From positions 55,925-119,924 of the forward strand of contig DAOPZL010000003.1 of NCBI GenBank assembly GCA_035353395.1: 64,000 bases of DNA, read 5' to 3'. Origin of the DNA: UBA1801 sp035353395. Lineage in GTDB: Bacteria; Acidobacteriota; Holophagae; Holophagales; Holophagaceae. Each line of letters opens with the position of its first letter. Position 1 is the first letter of the stretch. The translations under genes were made by a program, and so were the position numbers. A model generated the notes under the pieces. It was not told where the DNA came from. It did not search any database and was given only the letters and a program-made list of their open reading frames with translations. Positions 17,901-27,831 of the stretch are shown piece by piece.

Positions 17901-17934
17901 TTTAAGTCTCGCTTAAATTTAAGTCAAGCTAAAT
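17901..17934. promoter_or_regulatory. Tandem operator-like dyads between XRE regulator and GNAT gene
   Basis: Two directly adjacent 17-bp units. 17901-17917 is the perfect dyad TTTAAG-TCTCG-CTTAAA. 17918-17934 is a weaker copy, TTTAAG-TCAAG-CTAAAT. Their junction forms the palindrome CTTAAATTTAAG. Size, spacing and the divergent position suit an XRE dimer binding cooperatively. The binding protein is inferred, not shown. Confidence 0.65.
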
Positions 17935-18009
17935 TCGAAGGTTCGGCCCACCAAGTTTCATTCATGAACGATTCCAGATCTTCGTGGCAAGCTCTGGGAG
18001 GAGGCCGCG

Positions 18010-18732
18010 ATGATCGGACAGCTCAGGGAAGTGCTTTCGAGGGATCCGGTGCGCGGCGCGAACCTGCTGAACTTCGCCGGGCGCTACGAACTCGAGTCCT
18101 GCCGCATCCTCGGCGCTTCCGTCCTGGCGCGGGGGACGAGCGACCATGCCTGGGTCTACCTCCTCCCCGCCAGCCGGGCCGAGGGAGCCCGGCTGCTGGA
18201 CGAGTTGACCCCCGAGGACCATTTCCTGGTGGGTTTCGATGCGTGGCTGCTGGAAGCCCTCAAGGAACGCTTCCGGATCGAGTGGACCCTGGCCTGCATG
18301 AAGCTGGCCTGGCCCGCCGGACGGTCCCCGGAGCCGCCCACGCGCCCGGTCCGGCGGCTCGTCGACGAGGATGCCCCCTACATCTTCGAACATTCCGACT
18401 ACCAGGCCTTCACGGACGTCCCCTACATCCTGGACCAGATCCGCCGGGGCATCGGTGGGGGGATCGACGGCCCCGGCGGCGCCCTGGCGGCCTGGGCCCT
18501 GACCCACGACGACGGTGCCATCGGGTTCCTGCACGTCCTGGAACCGTTCCGGAAGATGGGCTTCGGGATGGCCGTCACGAACTGGATGATCCGACGGGTC
18601 CTGGACGAGGGGCGGGTCCCCTTCGTCCACATCGAGGGTTCGAACGAGAAGTCGCTCGGCCTGGCCGCCAGGACGGGATTCGTTCCCGCCGGGGAGGTCT
18701 GGTGGGTGAAGGGGGACCTCCGCCAGGGTTGA
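18010..18732 (+). CDS. GNAT-family N-acetyltransferase (FR47-like)
   Basis: 240 residues with a poorly conserved N-terminal half and a C-terminal GNAT fold (about 110-235). The acetyl-CoA loop lies near RKMGFGMAVTNWMIRRVL (about 185-203), and a VHIEGSNEKSLGLAARTGF segment is typical of FR47/GNAT proteins. The acceptor substrate is unknown. It is divergent from the XRE-cupin regulator across the dyad cluster and 86 bases upstream of hutU, so it may share control with either. Confidence 0.75.
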   Translation: MIGQLREVLSRDPVRGANLLNFAGRYELESCRILGASVLARGTSDHAWVYLLPASRAEGARLLDELTPEDHFLVGFDAWLLEALKERFRIEWTLACMKLAWPAGRSPEPPTRPVRRLVDEDAPYIFEHSDYQAFTDVPYILDQIRRGIGGGIDGPGGALAAWALTHDDGAIGFLHVLEPFRKMGFGMAVTNWMIRRVLDEGRVPFVHIEGSNEKSLGLAARTGFVPAGEVWWVKGDLRQG

Positions 18733-18818
18733 TTTTTCCAAGGGGAATCCTGAAAAACCGGGGTTCCATCGTTCTTCGGACGTGGCACAATCGGGGGCCT
18801 CATCCGAGGGAGACAGCC

Positions 18819-20480
<1,662 letters not shown>

Positions 20481-20483
20481 GGG

Positions 20484-20499
20484 CCCGGGAAACCCCGGG
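20484..20499. terminator. Hairpin between convergent hutU and ATP-grasp genes
   Basis: CCCGGG (20484-20489) and CCCGGG (20494-20499) can pair with a 4-base loop just after the hutU stop. There is no T tract, so terminator function is uncertain. Confidence 0.35.
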
Positions 20500-20538
20500 G
20501 GAAGCGGGACATTCCATGGAATCCGGGCATCGGCCGAG

Positions 20539-21884
20539 TCAGTTCAGCCGCCCTTCCAGCCTGCGCGCGGCGTCTTCCGCATCCTGTCGTGTGTTCCCCA
20601 GGACGAAGCCCGTGACAATGTGGCGGCCTTCGGCGAGGGGATGTTTCTCGCCGTTGAACAGCCGCGTGGGGACGAACCAGCCGTCGCCGATGGGCGCCTC
20701 CAGGCGCTCGGCCAGGTCCTTGAACGGCCCGCCGGGAGAGGTCTGGAAGGAACGGCTCACCCGGAGCCCGGACCGGGCCGCCGCGGAATCATGGAGCAGC
20801 AGCTGGTGCGTGGAGGCGTTGATCCGGAAGTTCGGGTCGAAGACGAGCAGCCTGCCGTCGCGCCCCAGGCCGATGTCCAGCCCCGCGACGCCCCGGAATC
20901 CGAGCGCCTGGGCGGCCATGCCCACCGTCTCCGCCAGGGCCTTCCCCTCCAGGGGAAAGGAGGCGTCAGGGTCGATCAGGCTTCCGCACTGACGGGCCGG
21001 CGCGCGGAAGAGCTGTTCCGCCCCGCCGAAGCAGACCGCGCCGGTATCGTTGACGGCAATGCCGGCGCACCAGCAGCCCGCGAGGTCGACGGCCTCCTCG
21101 ACGATCACCGCGGGAACACCCTCGCGATGTTCATGAAACCAGCACCGGGCATCCTCGAACTCCGGCTTGCCGGGACATGGACGGACGGCGAAGCCCCATC
21201 CAGTCGCGGCGTCTCCGGCCGACTTGAGGAAGACTGGACCGGAAGGCTCGAACTCCGCGAGCTCCTCGTGGCTCAGGATCCTCCGCAGGGGAAGATGCCG
21301 GGACGGCACCAGCCTTTCCAGGTTCGCCTTCGAGTTCAGGAACCGGTAGAGTGTCGGCGTCACGAGATGGGCCTGGTCCGGGAAGCGCCGTTCCGGAGGG
21401 GGATAGGACCAGAACAGCCGCTTCCCTTCCCGGATCAGTCCGTCGGCGAGGGCCTCGGCCTCGCCGGCGGTCCGGTAGATCCGGGTGTCTTCCTCGACCA
21501 CCATCCCCGCGCGCCGGTAGACCGCGAACACCTCCGGCCCGGCCCNNNNNNNNNNNNNNNNNNNNNNNNNNNNNNNNNNNNNNNNNNNNNNNNNNNNNNN
21601 NNNNNNNNNNNNNNNNNNNNNNNNNNNNNNNNNNNNNNNNNNNNNTCCTCGACCACCATCCCCGCGCGCCGGTAGACCGCGAACACCTCCGGCCCGGCCC
21701 CCGCCTCGTGGCGCACGGAGCTGCGGCCGTTCAGGGCCCCGGCCAGCAGGGTGGTGACCGTGTCCAGCAGCAGGTCCGTGAAGCCCAGCATCCGCGTCTG
21801 GTGGAGATTCGTGCGGGCCATGAACGCCGACCCCGGAGGGTAGAGCTGGTCGGCGGCCAGAGCGGAACGCAGCCCCGCCGTCAT
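20539..21884 (-). CDS. ATP-grasp family ligase-like protein B (interrupted by assembly gap)
   Basis: The apparent frame break at 21546-21645 is an assembly artefact. Removing the 100 N and one copy of the 55-bp flanking repeat gives 1191 bases, an uninterrupted 396-residue protein starting at ATG 21884. The C-terminal half has an ATP-grasp pattern: VFLKSAGDAATGWG (phosphate-binding lid region), VIVEEAVDL, and GLDIGLGRDGRLLVFDPNFRIN with the acidic and Asn metal ligands. ATP-grasp enzymes join a carboxylate to an amine or thiol via acyl-phosphate. The substrate is not recognisable. The start overlaps the stop of ATP-grasp A (ATGA, 21881-21884), so the two form one operon. Confidence 0.8.
21491..21545. 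repeat. 55-bp direct repeat, left copy (assembly overlap)
   Basis: Identical over all 55 bases to 21646-21700 and directly abutting the N run. The copies are best explained as the same genomic locus present at two contig ends. Confidence 0.95.
21546..21645. other. 100-N scaffold gap, probably negative length
   Basis: Exactly 100 N between identical 55-bp ends. Merging the ends restores a continuous coding frame, so no sequence is actually missing here. Confidence 0.93.
21646..21700. repeat. 55-bp direct repeat, right copy (assembly overlap)
   Basis: Second copy of the repeat at 21491-21545. It begins on the first base after the N run. Confidence 0.95.
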
Positions 21885-22720
21885 CTGGCGCCTCCCAGGA
21901 TGTCCTCGAGCGCCATGGCGAGATCGCGCATCCGCGGCGTGTCCGGACCCCCCGTGGTGGTGGGCGTCTTGTTGATGTCCAGAAGGATGGGGCGGCCGTC
22001 CACCTCCACGTAGTCGAACTTCCCGAAGTCCCAGCCGTTCGCCTCGCGGAACGCTTCCAGTTCCGGGGGCGGATCCCCCAGGAATTCATCCTTCACGATG
22101 GACCCGGCCTTGACGACGGGATCCGTCGAATACATCCGGTAGGTGTAGCCCCGCTTCCCGAAGAACACCCATCCATGCAGGCAGTAGAGCCCGTCGCGCC
22201 GCTCAGGCGTGAAGCGCTCCACGAGGAGGTCCGGGTGCCTCCAGACCCACCCGGGGACGGCGGATATCGACGGCAGGACCGGATAGTTTCTCGGGGGAAG
22301 GCAGCGAGCCAGCCTCCAGTGCCGCCGCGCCAGCTTGCGGCGCTTGCGCTCGAAGAATCCTGGTTCCTGATCAGCCCGTTCCTGGATCCCGAAGGCATTC
22401 AGGTTGCTCTTCACGATGACCGACCCCTTCCATGGATCGCCCGGCAGGACCCGCAAAGACGAGAAGAGATGCTTGGAAATGTCCAGCACCCGGCTGTTCA
22501 GGAACGGGCGGCCCGCGGGGTTGCCGGGAACCGATCCCGGCACGATCCGGGTCCTGTCGATGTGGAGCAGGGCGAGGTCGATTCCTGGATCGATGTCCTG
22601 GACCGGGCCCGCCGTCACTGAATGTCCAGCACGCCTCCAGTGCCATGCAAGCCTGGATATCAAATAGCAATCAAAAAAGGGGACCAGTTTGTCAACGGCA
22701 ATGTGGACACGATAGGTCAT
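21881..22720 (-). CDS. ATP-grasp-like protein A
   Basis: 279 residues. The N-terminus (TYRVHIAVDKLVPFFDCYL) is a Rossmann-like pre-grasp segment. The C-terminal part carries ATP-grasp hallmarks: SVIVKSN (ATP-binding Lys, about 100-106), LLVERFTP (adenine-binding hinge), and KFDYVEVDGRPILLDINKTPT with the Asp/Asn metal ligands (about 237-257). No specific subfamily was recognised. It is the first gene of a two-gene operon with ATP-grasp B. The AT-rich stretch 22721-22800 should hold its promoter. The pair suggests two successive ligations in synthesis of a small peptide-like or cell-surface compound; this is inference. Confidence 0.7.
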   Translation of the reverse strand: MTYRVHIAVDKLVPFFDCYLISRLAWHWRRAGHSVTAGPVQDIDPGIDLALLHIDRTRIVPGSVPGNPAGRPFLNSRVLDISKHLFSSLRVLPGDPWKGSVIVKSNLNAFGIQERADQEPGFFERKRRKLARRHWRLARCLPPRNYPVLPSISAVPGWVWRHPDLLVERFTPERRDGLYCLHGWVFFGKRGYTYRMYSTDPVVKAGSIVKDEFLGDPPPELEAFREANGWDFGKFDYVEVDGRPILLDINKTPTTTGGPDTPRMRDLAMALEDILGGAR

Positions 22721-22888
22721 GAATAAAAATCCATAGGGTTGTTCGAATTCATGGAATCCGGATCATCATGTGACAATCTGGCTTTTTCGATGAACCTATA
22801 GGATAACTTCGTCCCTGGGGCTGGTCATCCTCTCCATGTCCTGGCCATGGTGGCCCGCTTCCAGGATCCGCATGGGAGGGACCATCCC

Positions 22889-23695
22889 GTGTCCGAACTC
22901 AACGCCATCGTGACGCAACGCATCGACTTCGCCCCGGGCCTGATGATCCTGAGGGTGGCTCCGGACGGCTGGCAACTCCCGGCCTTCAAGGCCGGGCAGT
23001 ATGCCTCGCTGGGCCTTCCCGCTTCCGCGCCCCGGGTGGGCGGAGCCACGCCGGAAGCCCCCTTCTCTTCCCCGGACACCTTCATCCGCCGGGCCTATTC
23101 CATCGCTTCCTCGTCCCGCGAACGGGAATACCTCGAGTTCTACATCGCCCTGGCGAGGAGCGGGGCCCTCACGCCGAGGCTCTTCGCACTCCAGGTCGGG
23201 GACCGGGTGTTCCTGTCGCCCAAGGCCACCGGCATGTTCACGCTGGACCAGGTCGCGAGGGACCAGCACCTCGTCTTCATCGCGACGGGGACCGGCCTCG
23301 CCCCCTACATGTCCATGATCCGGACCCATGTCGAGGCCGGTGGTCCCAGGAAGGTCTTCGTGATCCACGGGGCGCGCAATTCCTGGGACCTCGGCTACCG
23401 AGCCGAGCTGTTCCATCTCCAGCGCTTCGCCCCGAACTTCACCTACCTGCCCGTCATCGACCACCCTGACGAGGAGGCGGTCCCCTGGAAGGGCCAGACC
23501 GGCTACGCCCAGGACGCCTGGAGGCAGGGGGTCGTGGAGCGGGCCTGGGGCTTCAAGCCCTCGCCCGCCAACTCGCACATCTTCCTCTGCGGGAATCCGC
23601 GTATGCTCGAAGCCATGAGGGAGATCCTGGCGAAGGAGGGCTTCTCGCTCCACAGCCGGCAGGCCCCGGGCCAGGTCCACCTCGAGGAAGCATAA
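22889..23695 (+). CDS. fpr: Ferredoxin/flavodoxin--NADP+ reductase
   Basis: 268 residues from GTG 22889, preferred over ATG 22847 because GGGAGGG lies 8 bases upstream and SELNAIVTQR is the usual Fpr N-terminus. FAD-binding motif RRAYSIASS (RxYS) and NADP-binding IATGTGLAPYMSM are clear, and a C-terminal LCGNPRML segment closes the reductase domain. It transfers electrons between NADP(H) and ferredoxin or flavodoxin. The cysteine hydrolase gene follows 17 bases downstream. Confidence 0.9.
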   Translation: MSELNAIVTQRIDFAPGLMILRVAPDGWQLPAFKAGQYASLGLPASAPRVGGATPEAPFSSPDTFIRRAYSIASSSREREYLEFYIALARSGALTPRLFALQVGDRVFLSPKATGMFTLDQVARDQHLVFIATGTGLAPYMSMIRTHVEAGGPRKVFVIHGARNSWDLGYRAELFHLQRFAPNFTYLPVIDHPDEEAVPWKGQTGYAQDAWRQGVVERAWGFKPSPANSHIFLCGNPRMLEAMREILAKEGFSLHSRQAPGQVHLEEA

Positions 23696-23712
23696 CGGAG
23701 GCTCCGAACGTC

Positions 23713-24213
23713 ATGAAACCGGCCCTGCTCGTCGTGGACATCCAGAAGGCCTTCTTCTCGGAGGATGACGTCACCACGGCATCCCTCCGCAGGGCCGTCG
23801 AGTACGCCAATGCCGCCATGCCTCTTTTCCGCGAGAAGGGTCTGCCGGTGGTCTGCGTGGTCCACGAGGATCCAGGGGAAGGCCTCGTGCCCGGTTCGGA
23901 CGGGTTCGAGCCTCCCGAAACGCTGCGCTTCGAGCCGGGCGATCTCCGGATCGTGAAGCGAACGGGCAGCGCCTTCGCCGGAGGGACGGGACTCGGCGAC
24001 CGCCTGCGCGCCCTGGGGGTCGACGCGGTGGTGATCCTGGGGTTCTGCGCGGAATACTGCGTGCTGTCCACATGCCGGGGCTCGAGGGACGAGGGCTTCA
24101 CGTCCATGTTGCTCCGGGACGCCCTGGCCTCGGGCCATCCGGAACGCATCTCCTTCGTGGAGGCCGTCAACGACGGGCTGACCTTCGGGACGCTCCGGTA
24201 TCTCCTGGGCTGA
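23713..24213 (+). CDS. Cysteine hydrolase (isochorismatase-like family)
   Basis: 166 residues with the complete isochorismatase-like catalytic triad: Asp9 (LLVVDIQKAFF), Lys82 (IVKRTGSAF) and Cys116 (GFCAEYCVLST). Family members are nicotinamidases, ureidoacrylate or carbamoyl hydrolases; an active Cys argues for an amidohydrolase. The substrate is unassigned. Probably cotranscribed with fpr. It converges with the oadB gene. Confidence 0.87.
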   Translation: MKPALLVVDIQKAFFSEDDVTTASLRRAVEYANAAMPLFREKGLPVVCVVHEDPGEGLVPGSDGFEPPETLRFEPGDLRIVKRTGSAFAGGTGLGDRLRALGVDAVVILGFCAEYCVLSTCRGSRDEGFTSMLLRDALASGHPERISFVEAVNDGLTFGTLRYLLG

Positions 24214-24215
24214 AC

Positions 24216-24244
24216 GGAAACGAGGGGCCGAAGCCCCCCGTTCC
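24216..24244. terminator. Hairpin between convergent cysteine hydrolase and oadB genes
   Basis: A GC-rich stem (24216-24228 with 24233-24244, one mismatch and one bulge) encloses CGAA, which reads TTCG on the minus strand, a stable tetraloop. There is little T tract; it could act in both directions. Confidence 0.5.
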
Positions 24245-24265
24245 GCGGACACCTTCGGCTTGCGC

Positions 24266-25387
24266 TCAGCCCGCGCCCATCAGGGCCAGCAGCACGCCGC
24301 CGGCCACGACGCTCGCCACCTGCCCGGCAGCGTTGGCGCCCATGGCGTGCATGAGCAGGAAGTTCTCGAAGTCGTCCTCCTGGGCCACGCGCTGGACGAC
24401 GCGCGCGGCCATGGGGAAGGCGCTGATGCCCGCGGCCCCGATGAGGGGATTGAACTTGCCGCCGGTGAACATGTTGAGGATCTTCCCGAAGATGAGCCCC
24501 GCGGCCGTGTCGAACGCGAAGGCCAGGATGCCCAGGATGAGGATGGCGAGCGTGCTGGGCTTCAGGAACTGGGTTCCGACCATGGTGGAGCCGATGGCCA
24601 GGCCCAGGAAGAGGGTCACCGCGTTGGTGATCTCGTTGGAGGAGGCCTTGGTCAGCCGTTCCACGGCCCCGGATTCCTTCATGAAGTTGCCGAGCATCAG
24701 CATGCCGATGAGGGGCGTGGCGAAGGGCACCAGGGTCCCGACGATGAGGGTCACCACGATGGGGAAGAGGATGCGCGTGGTCCGGGAGATGGTCCGCTGG
24801 CTGTAGGGCATGCGGATCAGGCGCTCCTTCTTGGTGGTCAGGAGCCGCATGATGGGCGGCATGATGACGGGCACCAGGGACATGTAGCTGTAGGCGGCCA
24901 CCGTGATGGGGCCGAGCATGTGGGGCGCCAGCTTGCCCGAGACGTAGATCGAGGTCGGGCCGTCGATGGCGCCGATGATGCCGATGGAGGCGGACTCGTT
25001 CTTCGTGAAGCCGAGGGCGAGGGCGAACAGCAGGGTTCCGAAGATCCCGAACTGGCCGGCGGCGCCCACCAGCACCATCTTGGGATTCTCCAGGAGCGGC
25101 CCGAAGTCCGTCAGGGCGCCGATGCCTACGAAGATGAGCAGCGGGAACATCTCGTTCGTGACGCCCATGTGGTAGAGCACGCTCAGCAGCCCATCCTCGG
25201 CCAGCATGGGCGAGAGGGGCAGGTTGGCCAGCAGGCAGCCGGCTCCGATGGGAAGGAGCAGCAGGGGCTCGTAGTCCTTGACGATGGCGAGGTAGAAGAG
25301 CACCCCCGCGATGGCGATCATGACGAGGGATTGCCAGGAGACGTTGTTGACGCCCTGAAGCAATCTGGAAACCAGTTCTGCGTTCAT
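24266..25387 (-). CDS. oadB: Na+-translocating decarboxylase beta subunit
   Basis: 373 residues, about nine to eleven membrane helices, of the OadB/MmdB/GcdB family. It decarboxylates carboxybiotin on the BCCP partner and exports Na+. Visible are the conserved DFGPLLENPK region and the NESASIGIIGAIDGPTSIYVS segment containing the Asp that coordinates Na+. Last gene of a four-gene operon; its start is 4 bases from the BCCP stop. Confidence 0.95.
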   Translation of the reverse strand: MNAELVSRLLQGVNNVSWQSLVMIAIAGVLFYLAIVKDYEPLLLLPIGAGCLLANLPLSPMLAEDGLLSVLYHMGVTNEMFPLLIFVGIGALTDFGPLLENPKMVLVGAAGQFGIFGTLLFALALGFTKNESASIGIIGAIDGPTSIYVSGKLAPHMLGPITVAAYSYMSLVPVIMPPIMRLLTTKKERLIRMPYSQRTISRTTRILFPIVVTLIVGTLVPFATPLIGMLMLGNFMKESGAVERLTKASSNEITNAVTLFLGLAIGSTMVGTQFLKPSTLAILILGILAFAFDTAAGLIFGKILNMFTGGKFNPLIGAAGISAFPMAARVVQRVAQEDDFENFLLMHAMGANAAGQVASVVAGGVLLALMGAG

Positions 25388-25391
25388 GCGG

Positions 25392-25880
25392 TCACTCCCC
25401 GAAGAGCACGAGCACGTCGCCGTAGGCGACCGTTTGTCCTTCGGAGACGGCGATCTCGGAGACGACCGTATCCTTCGGGGCGCGGAGCGGGTTCACCATC
25501 TTCATGGCTTCCAGCTTGCAGAGGACGTCGCCCCGCTTGACGCGAGCGCCCACCTTGACATCGACCGACAGGATCACGCCCGGCATGGGGGCGGTGAGGC
25601 TCCCGACGTCCCCGGCGCCCTGGGAGGCGGCGGGCTTCGCGGCCTGGGGCCGCGGAGCGGCCGCAGGTTTCGGAGCGGCCGGCCGCGCGACCGGAACGGC
25701 ACGCTCCCCGGCGGCGCCCCCGGCCGCCGGGCTGGCCCCGGCCTCGGGGAGGTCCATGCCGTCCACCAGCATCACGTCGAACTGGCGATCGTCGCAGGTC
25801 ACTTCGAAACTGTCCGCGGACAGTTCCCGGACGTCGAGCAGGTAGGTCTTTCCATTCACTTCGATCGTATAGCGGCGCAT
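25392..25880 (-). CDS. Biotin carboxyl carrier subunit of Na+ pump decarboxylase
   Basis: 162 residues: a small N-terminal domain that may bind the carboxyltransferase, an Ala/Pro-rich flexible linker (about 45-92), and a C-terminal biotinyl domain with EAMKM, biotin on Lys127. It shuttles CO2 as carboxybiotin between the carboxyltransferase and the membrane beta subunit. Start ATG 25880 (MRRYTIEVNG) is preferred; longer in-frame extensions lie inside oadG. Confidence 0.93.
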   Translation of the reverse strand: MRRYTIEVNGKTYLLDVRELSADSFEVTCDDRQFDVMLVDGMDLPEAGASPAAGGAAGERAVPVARPAAPKPAAAPRPQAAKPAASQGAGDVGSLTAPMPGVILSVDVKVGARVKRGDVLCKLEAMKMVNPLRAPKDTVVSEIAVSEGQTVAYGDVLVLFGE

Positions 25881-25884
25881 GATG

Positions 25885-26277
25885 TCATCCTTTGTGGGTC
25901 CAGCTGTCCGTCTGGCGGGTCCGGCCTGCGGCCACCCAACGACTGGCGAAAATTTGGCTTCCTGGCACGGTCTTGCGCATCGAAGGTGCGGCCTGGCGTC
26001 GCTTGACGGCCACATGGGCCGCGACGGCGATCGTGATGGCGGCCAGCAGGTCGGGATCGACCTCCCCCTCGTGATGCACAAGGGCGTCCGCTTCCCCTGT
26101 CCCTTCGCCTTCGGAGCGTTCCTCGTCCGGCGCCTCTTCCTCTTCGCCGCCCTTCAGGAAGGGCAGACTGTCGATGTTCCCGATGAGGTACAGCACCAGC
26201 CAGAGGAGCGCCAGAAGGGCGAAGACGAGCCCCATGCCGATCAAGGTCACGTTCAAACCGAATCCCATGTTCTCCAT
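25885..26277 (-). CDS. Na+ pump decarboxylase gamma/delta subunit (OadG family)
   Basis: 130 residues: a single N-terminal membrane helix (about 12-33), an acidic Glu-rich stretch (about 44-62) and a cytoplasmic tail. OadG/MmdD subunits anchor and stabilise the complex. The helix GMGLVFALLALLWLVLYLIG is typical. A Trp-containing Ser/Arg-rich tail ends the protein. It lies between mmdA-like and BCCP genes with gaps under 10 bases. Confidence 0.85.
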   Translation of the reverse strand: MENMGFGLNVTLIGMGLVFALLALLWLVLYLIGNIDSLPFLKGGEEEEAPDEERSEGEGTGEADALVHHEGEVDPDLLAAITIAVAAHVAVKRRQAAPSMRKTVPGSQIFASRWVAAGRTRQTDSWTHKG

Positions 26278-26286
26278 GGCCGCCTC

Positions 26287-27831
26287 CTACGACGGCAGCA
26301 GCCCGTGCTTGCGCGACGGGTTGAGCTGGACCTTGGTGCGGAGCACTTCCAGGGCATGGATCAGCCGGGGGCGGGTCTCGCGGGGCTCGATGACCTCGTC
26401 GATCTGGCCCACGTCGGCGGCGCGGTAGGGATTGAAGAACTTCTCCCGGTAGTCCTCGATGAACGTCTTCTCCACGGCCTTGGGATCCTCCGCCTTCTTG
26501 ATCTCCCGTCCGCGCAGGATCTTGACGGCGCCCTCCGCGCCCATGACGGCGATCTGCGCGCTGGGCCAGGCGAAGTTGAGGTCGCAGCGCATCTGCTTGG
26601 AGCTCATGGCCACGTACGCCCCGCCCATGGCCTTGCGCAGGACCACCGAGATCTTGGGGACGGTGGCGGCACTGTAGCCGTAGAGGATCTTGGCGCCGTG
26701 CCGGATGATGCCCCCGAACTCCTGCTCGACGCCGGGCAGGAACCCTGGCGTGTCCACGAAGGTGATGATGGGGATGTTGTAGGCGTCGCAGGTCAGCGCG
26801 AAGCGGGCGATCTTGTCGCTGGCGTCGATGTCGAGGGCCCCGGCGAGATGCATGGGCTGGTTGGCCACCACCCCCACGCAGAACCCGTCCAGGCGGGCGA
26901 AGCCCACCACGGCGTTCGTCGCCCAGCCGCGGTGGATCTCCAGGAAGCTGTCCCGGTCGAAGACCCGCGCCAGGACCTCGCGCACGTCGTAGGACATGCG
27001 GTCGTCGGCGGGCACCAGGGTGTTCAGTTCCTCGTCCATGCGCTCCGTGTCGTCGTAGGGAGCGACCTGGGGGGGATCGTCATGGTTGTTCTGGGGGAGG
27101 TAGCCGAGGATCTGCTTCACCTGCTCCAGGGCTTCCGGCTCGTTCGCGGCCACGCAGTGGACCACGCCGCTCTTGGTGCTGTGCATGTCGGCGCCGCCGA
27201 GTTCCTGGACACCCACGTCCCGGCCGGTGACGGTCTTGATGACCTCGGGGCCGGTCAGGAACATGAAGCTCGTGTCCCTGACCATGATCACGAAGTCCGT
27301 GAGGGCCGGGGAATAGACCGCGCCTCCGGCGCAGGGACCCATGATCACCGAGATCTGGGGAATGACCCCCGAGGCCAGGACGTTGCGCATGAAGACCTCG
27401 CCGTAGGCGGCCAGGCTGCTGACCCCTTCCTGGATCCGCGCGCCGCCGGAGTCGTTGAGGCCGATGAGGGGGATGCCGCTTTCCAGGGCGAGATCCTGGA
27501 TCCGGCAGATCTTGTTGGCCTGGATCACGCCGAAGGAGCCGCCGAGGACCGTGAAATCCTGGGCGAAGACCGCGACGCGGCGGCCGTTGATGCGGCCGAA
27601 GCCGGTGACGACGCCGTCCCCGGGGAACCGCTGGTCCTCGAGGCCGAAATCCACCACTTCGTGGGTCGCAAGGGCGCCGATCTCCTGGAACGAGCCCTTG
27701 TCCAGGAGCAGGGCCAGGCGCTCCCGTGCCGTCAGCTTCCCCTTCGCGTGCTGCTGTTCGACACGTTCAGGGCCGCCGCCCTGAAGCGCCTTTTCACGCA
27801 TCTCGCGCAGTTTCCCCAGATCGTCGTGCAT
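26287..27831 (-). CDS. mmdA: Acyl-CoA carboxyltransferase, methylmalonyl-CoA decarboxylase alpha type
   Basis: 514 residues with the two crotonase-fold halves of the biotin-dependent carboxyltransferases. It transfers CO2 from an acyl-CoA to biotin. Motifs include GGSFGVIQANK, LNDSGGARIQEG, GPCAGGAVYSPALTDF (oxyanion hole) and in the second half DTPGFLPGVEQE and RKAMGGAYVAMSSK. The sequence type fits methylmalonyl-CoA (or propionyl-CoA) rather than oxaloacetate or glutaconyl-CoA. Because it sits with oadG, BCCP and oadB, a Na+-pumping methylmalonyl-CoA decarboxylase is the best reading. GGAG lies 6 bases before the ATG at 27831. Confidence 0.9.
   Translation of the reverse strand: MHDDLGKLREMREKALQGGGPERVEQQHAKGKLTARERLALLLDKGSFQEIGALATHEVVDFGLEDQRFPGDGVVTGFGRINGRRVAVFAQDFTVLGGSFGVIQANKICRIQDLALESGIPLIGLNDSGGARIQEGVSSLAAYGEVFMRNVLASGVIPQISVIMGPCAGGAVYSPALTDFVIMVRDTSFMFLTGPEVIKTVTGRDVGVQELGGADMHSTKSGVVHCVAANEPEALEQVKQILGYLPQNNHDDPPQVAPYDDTERMDEELNTLVPADDRMSYDVREVLARVFDRDSFLEIHRGWATNAVVGFARLDGFCVGVVANQPMHLAGALDIDASDKIARFALTCDAYNIPIITFVDTPGFLPGVEQEFGGIIRHGAKILYGYSAATVPKISVVLRKAMGGAYVAMSSKQMRCDLNFAWPSAQIAVMGAEGAVKILRGREIKKAEDPKAVEKTFIEDYREKFFNPYRAADVGQIDEVIEPRETRPRLIHALEVLRTKVQLNPSRKHGLLPS

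Noticed and set aside
20539..22089. Frameshifted or pseudogenised ATP-grasp gene
   Set aside because: The break coincides with a 100-N run flanked by the same 55 bases; collapsing it restores a full frame.
22721..22888. Precursor peptide for a graspetide-type system beside the ATP-grasp genes
   Set aside because: No short minus-strand frame with a ribosome site and a core rich in Thr/Ser/Glu/Asp/Lys exists upstream or in the 58-base downstream spacer.
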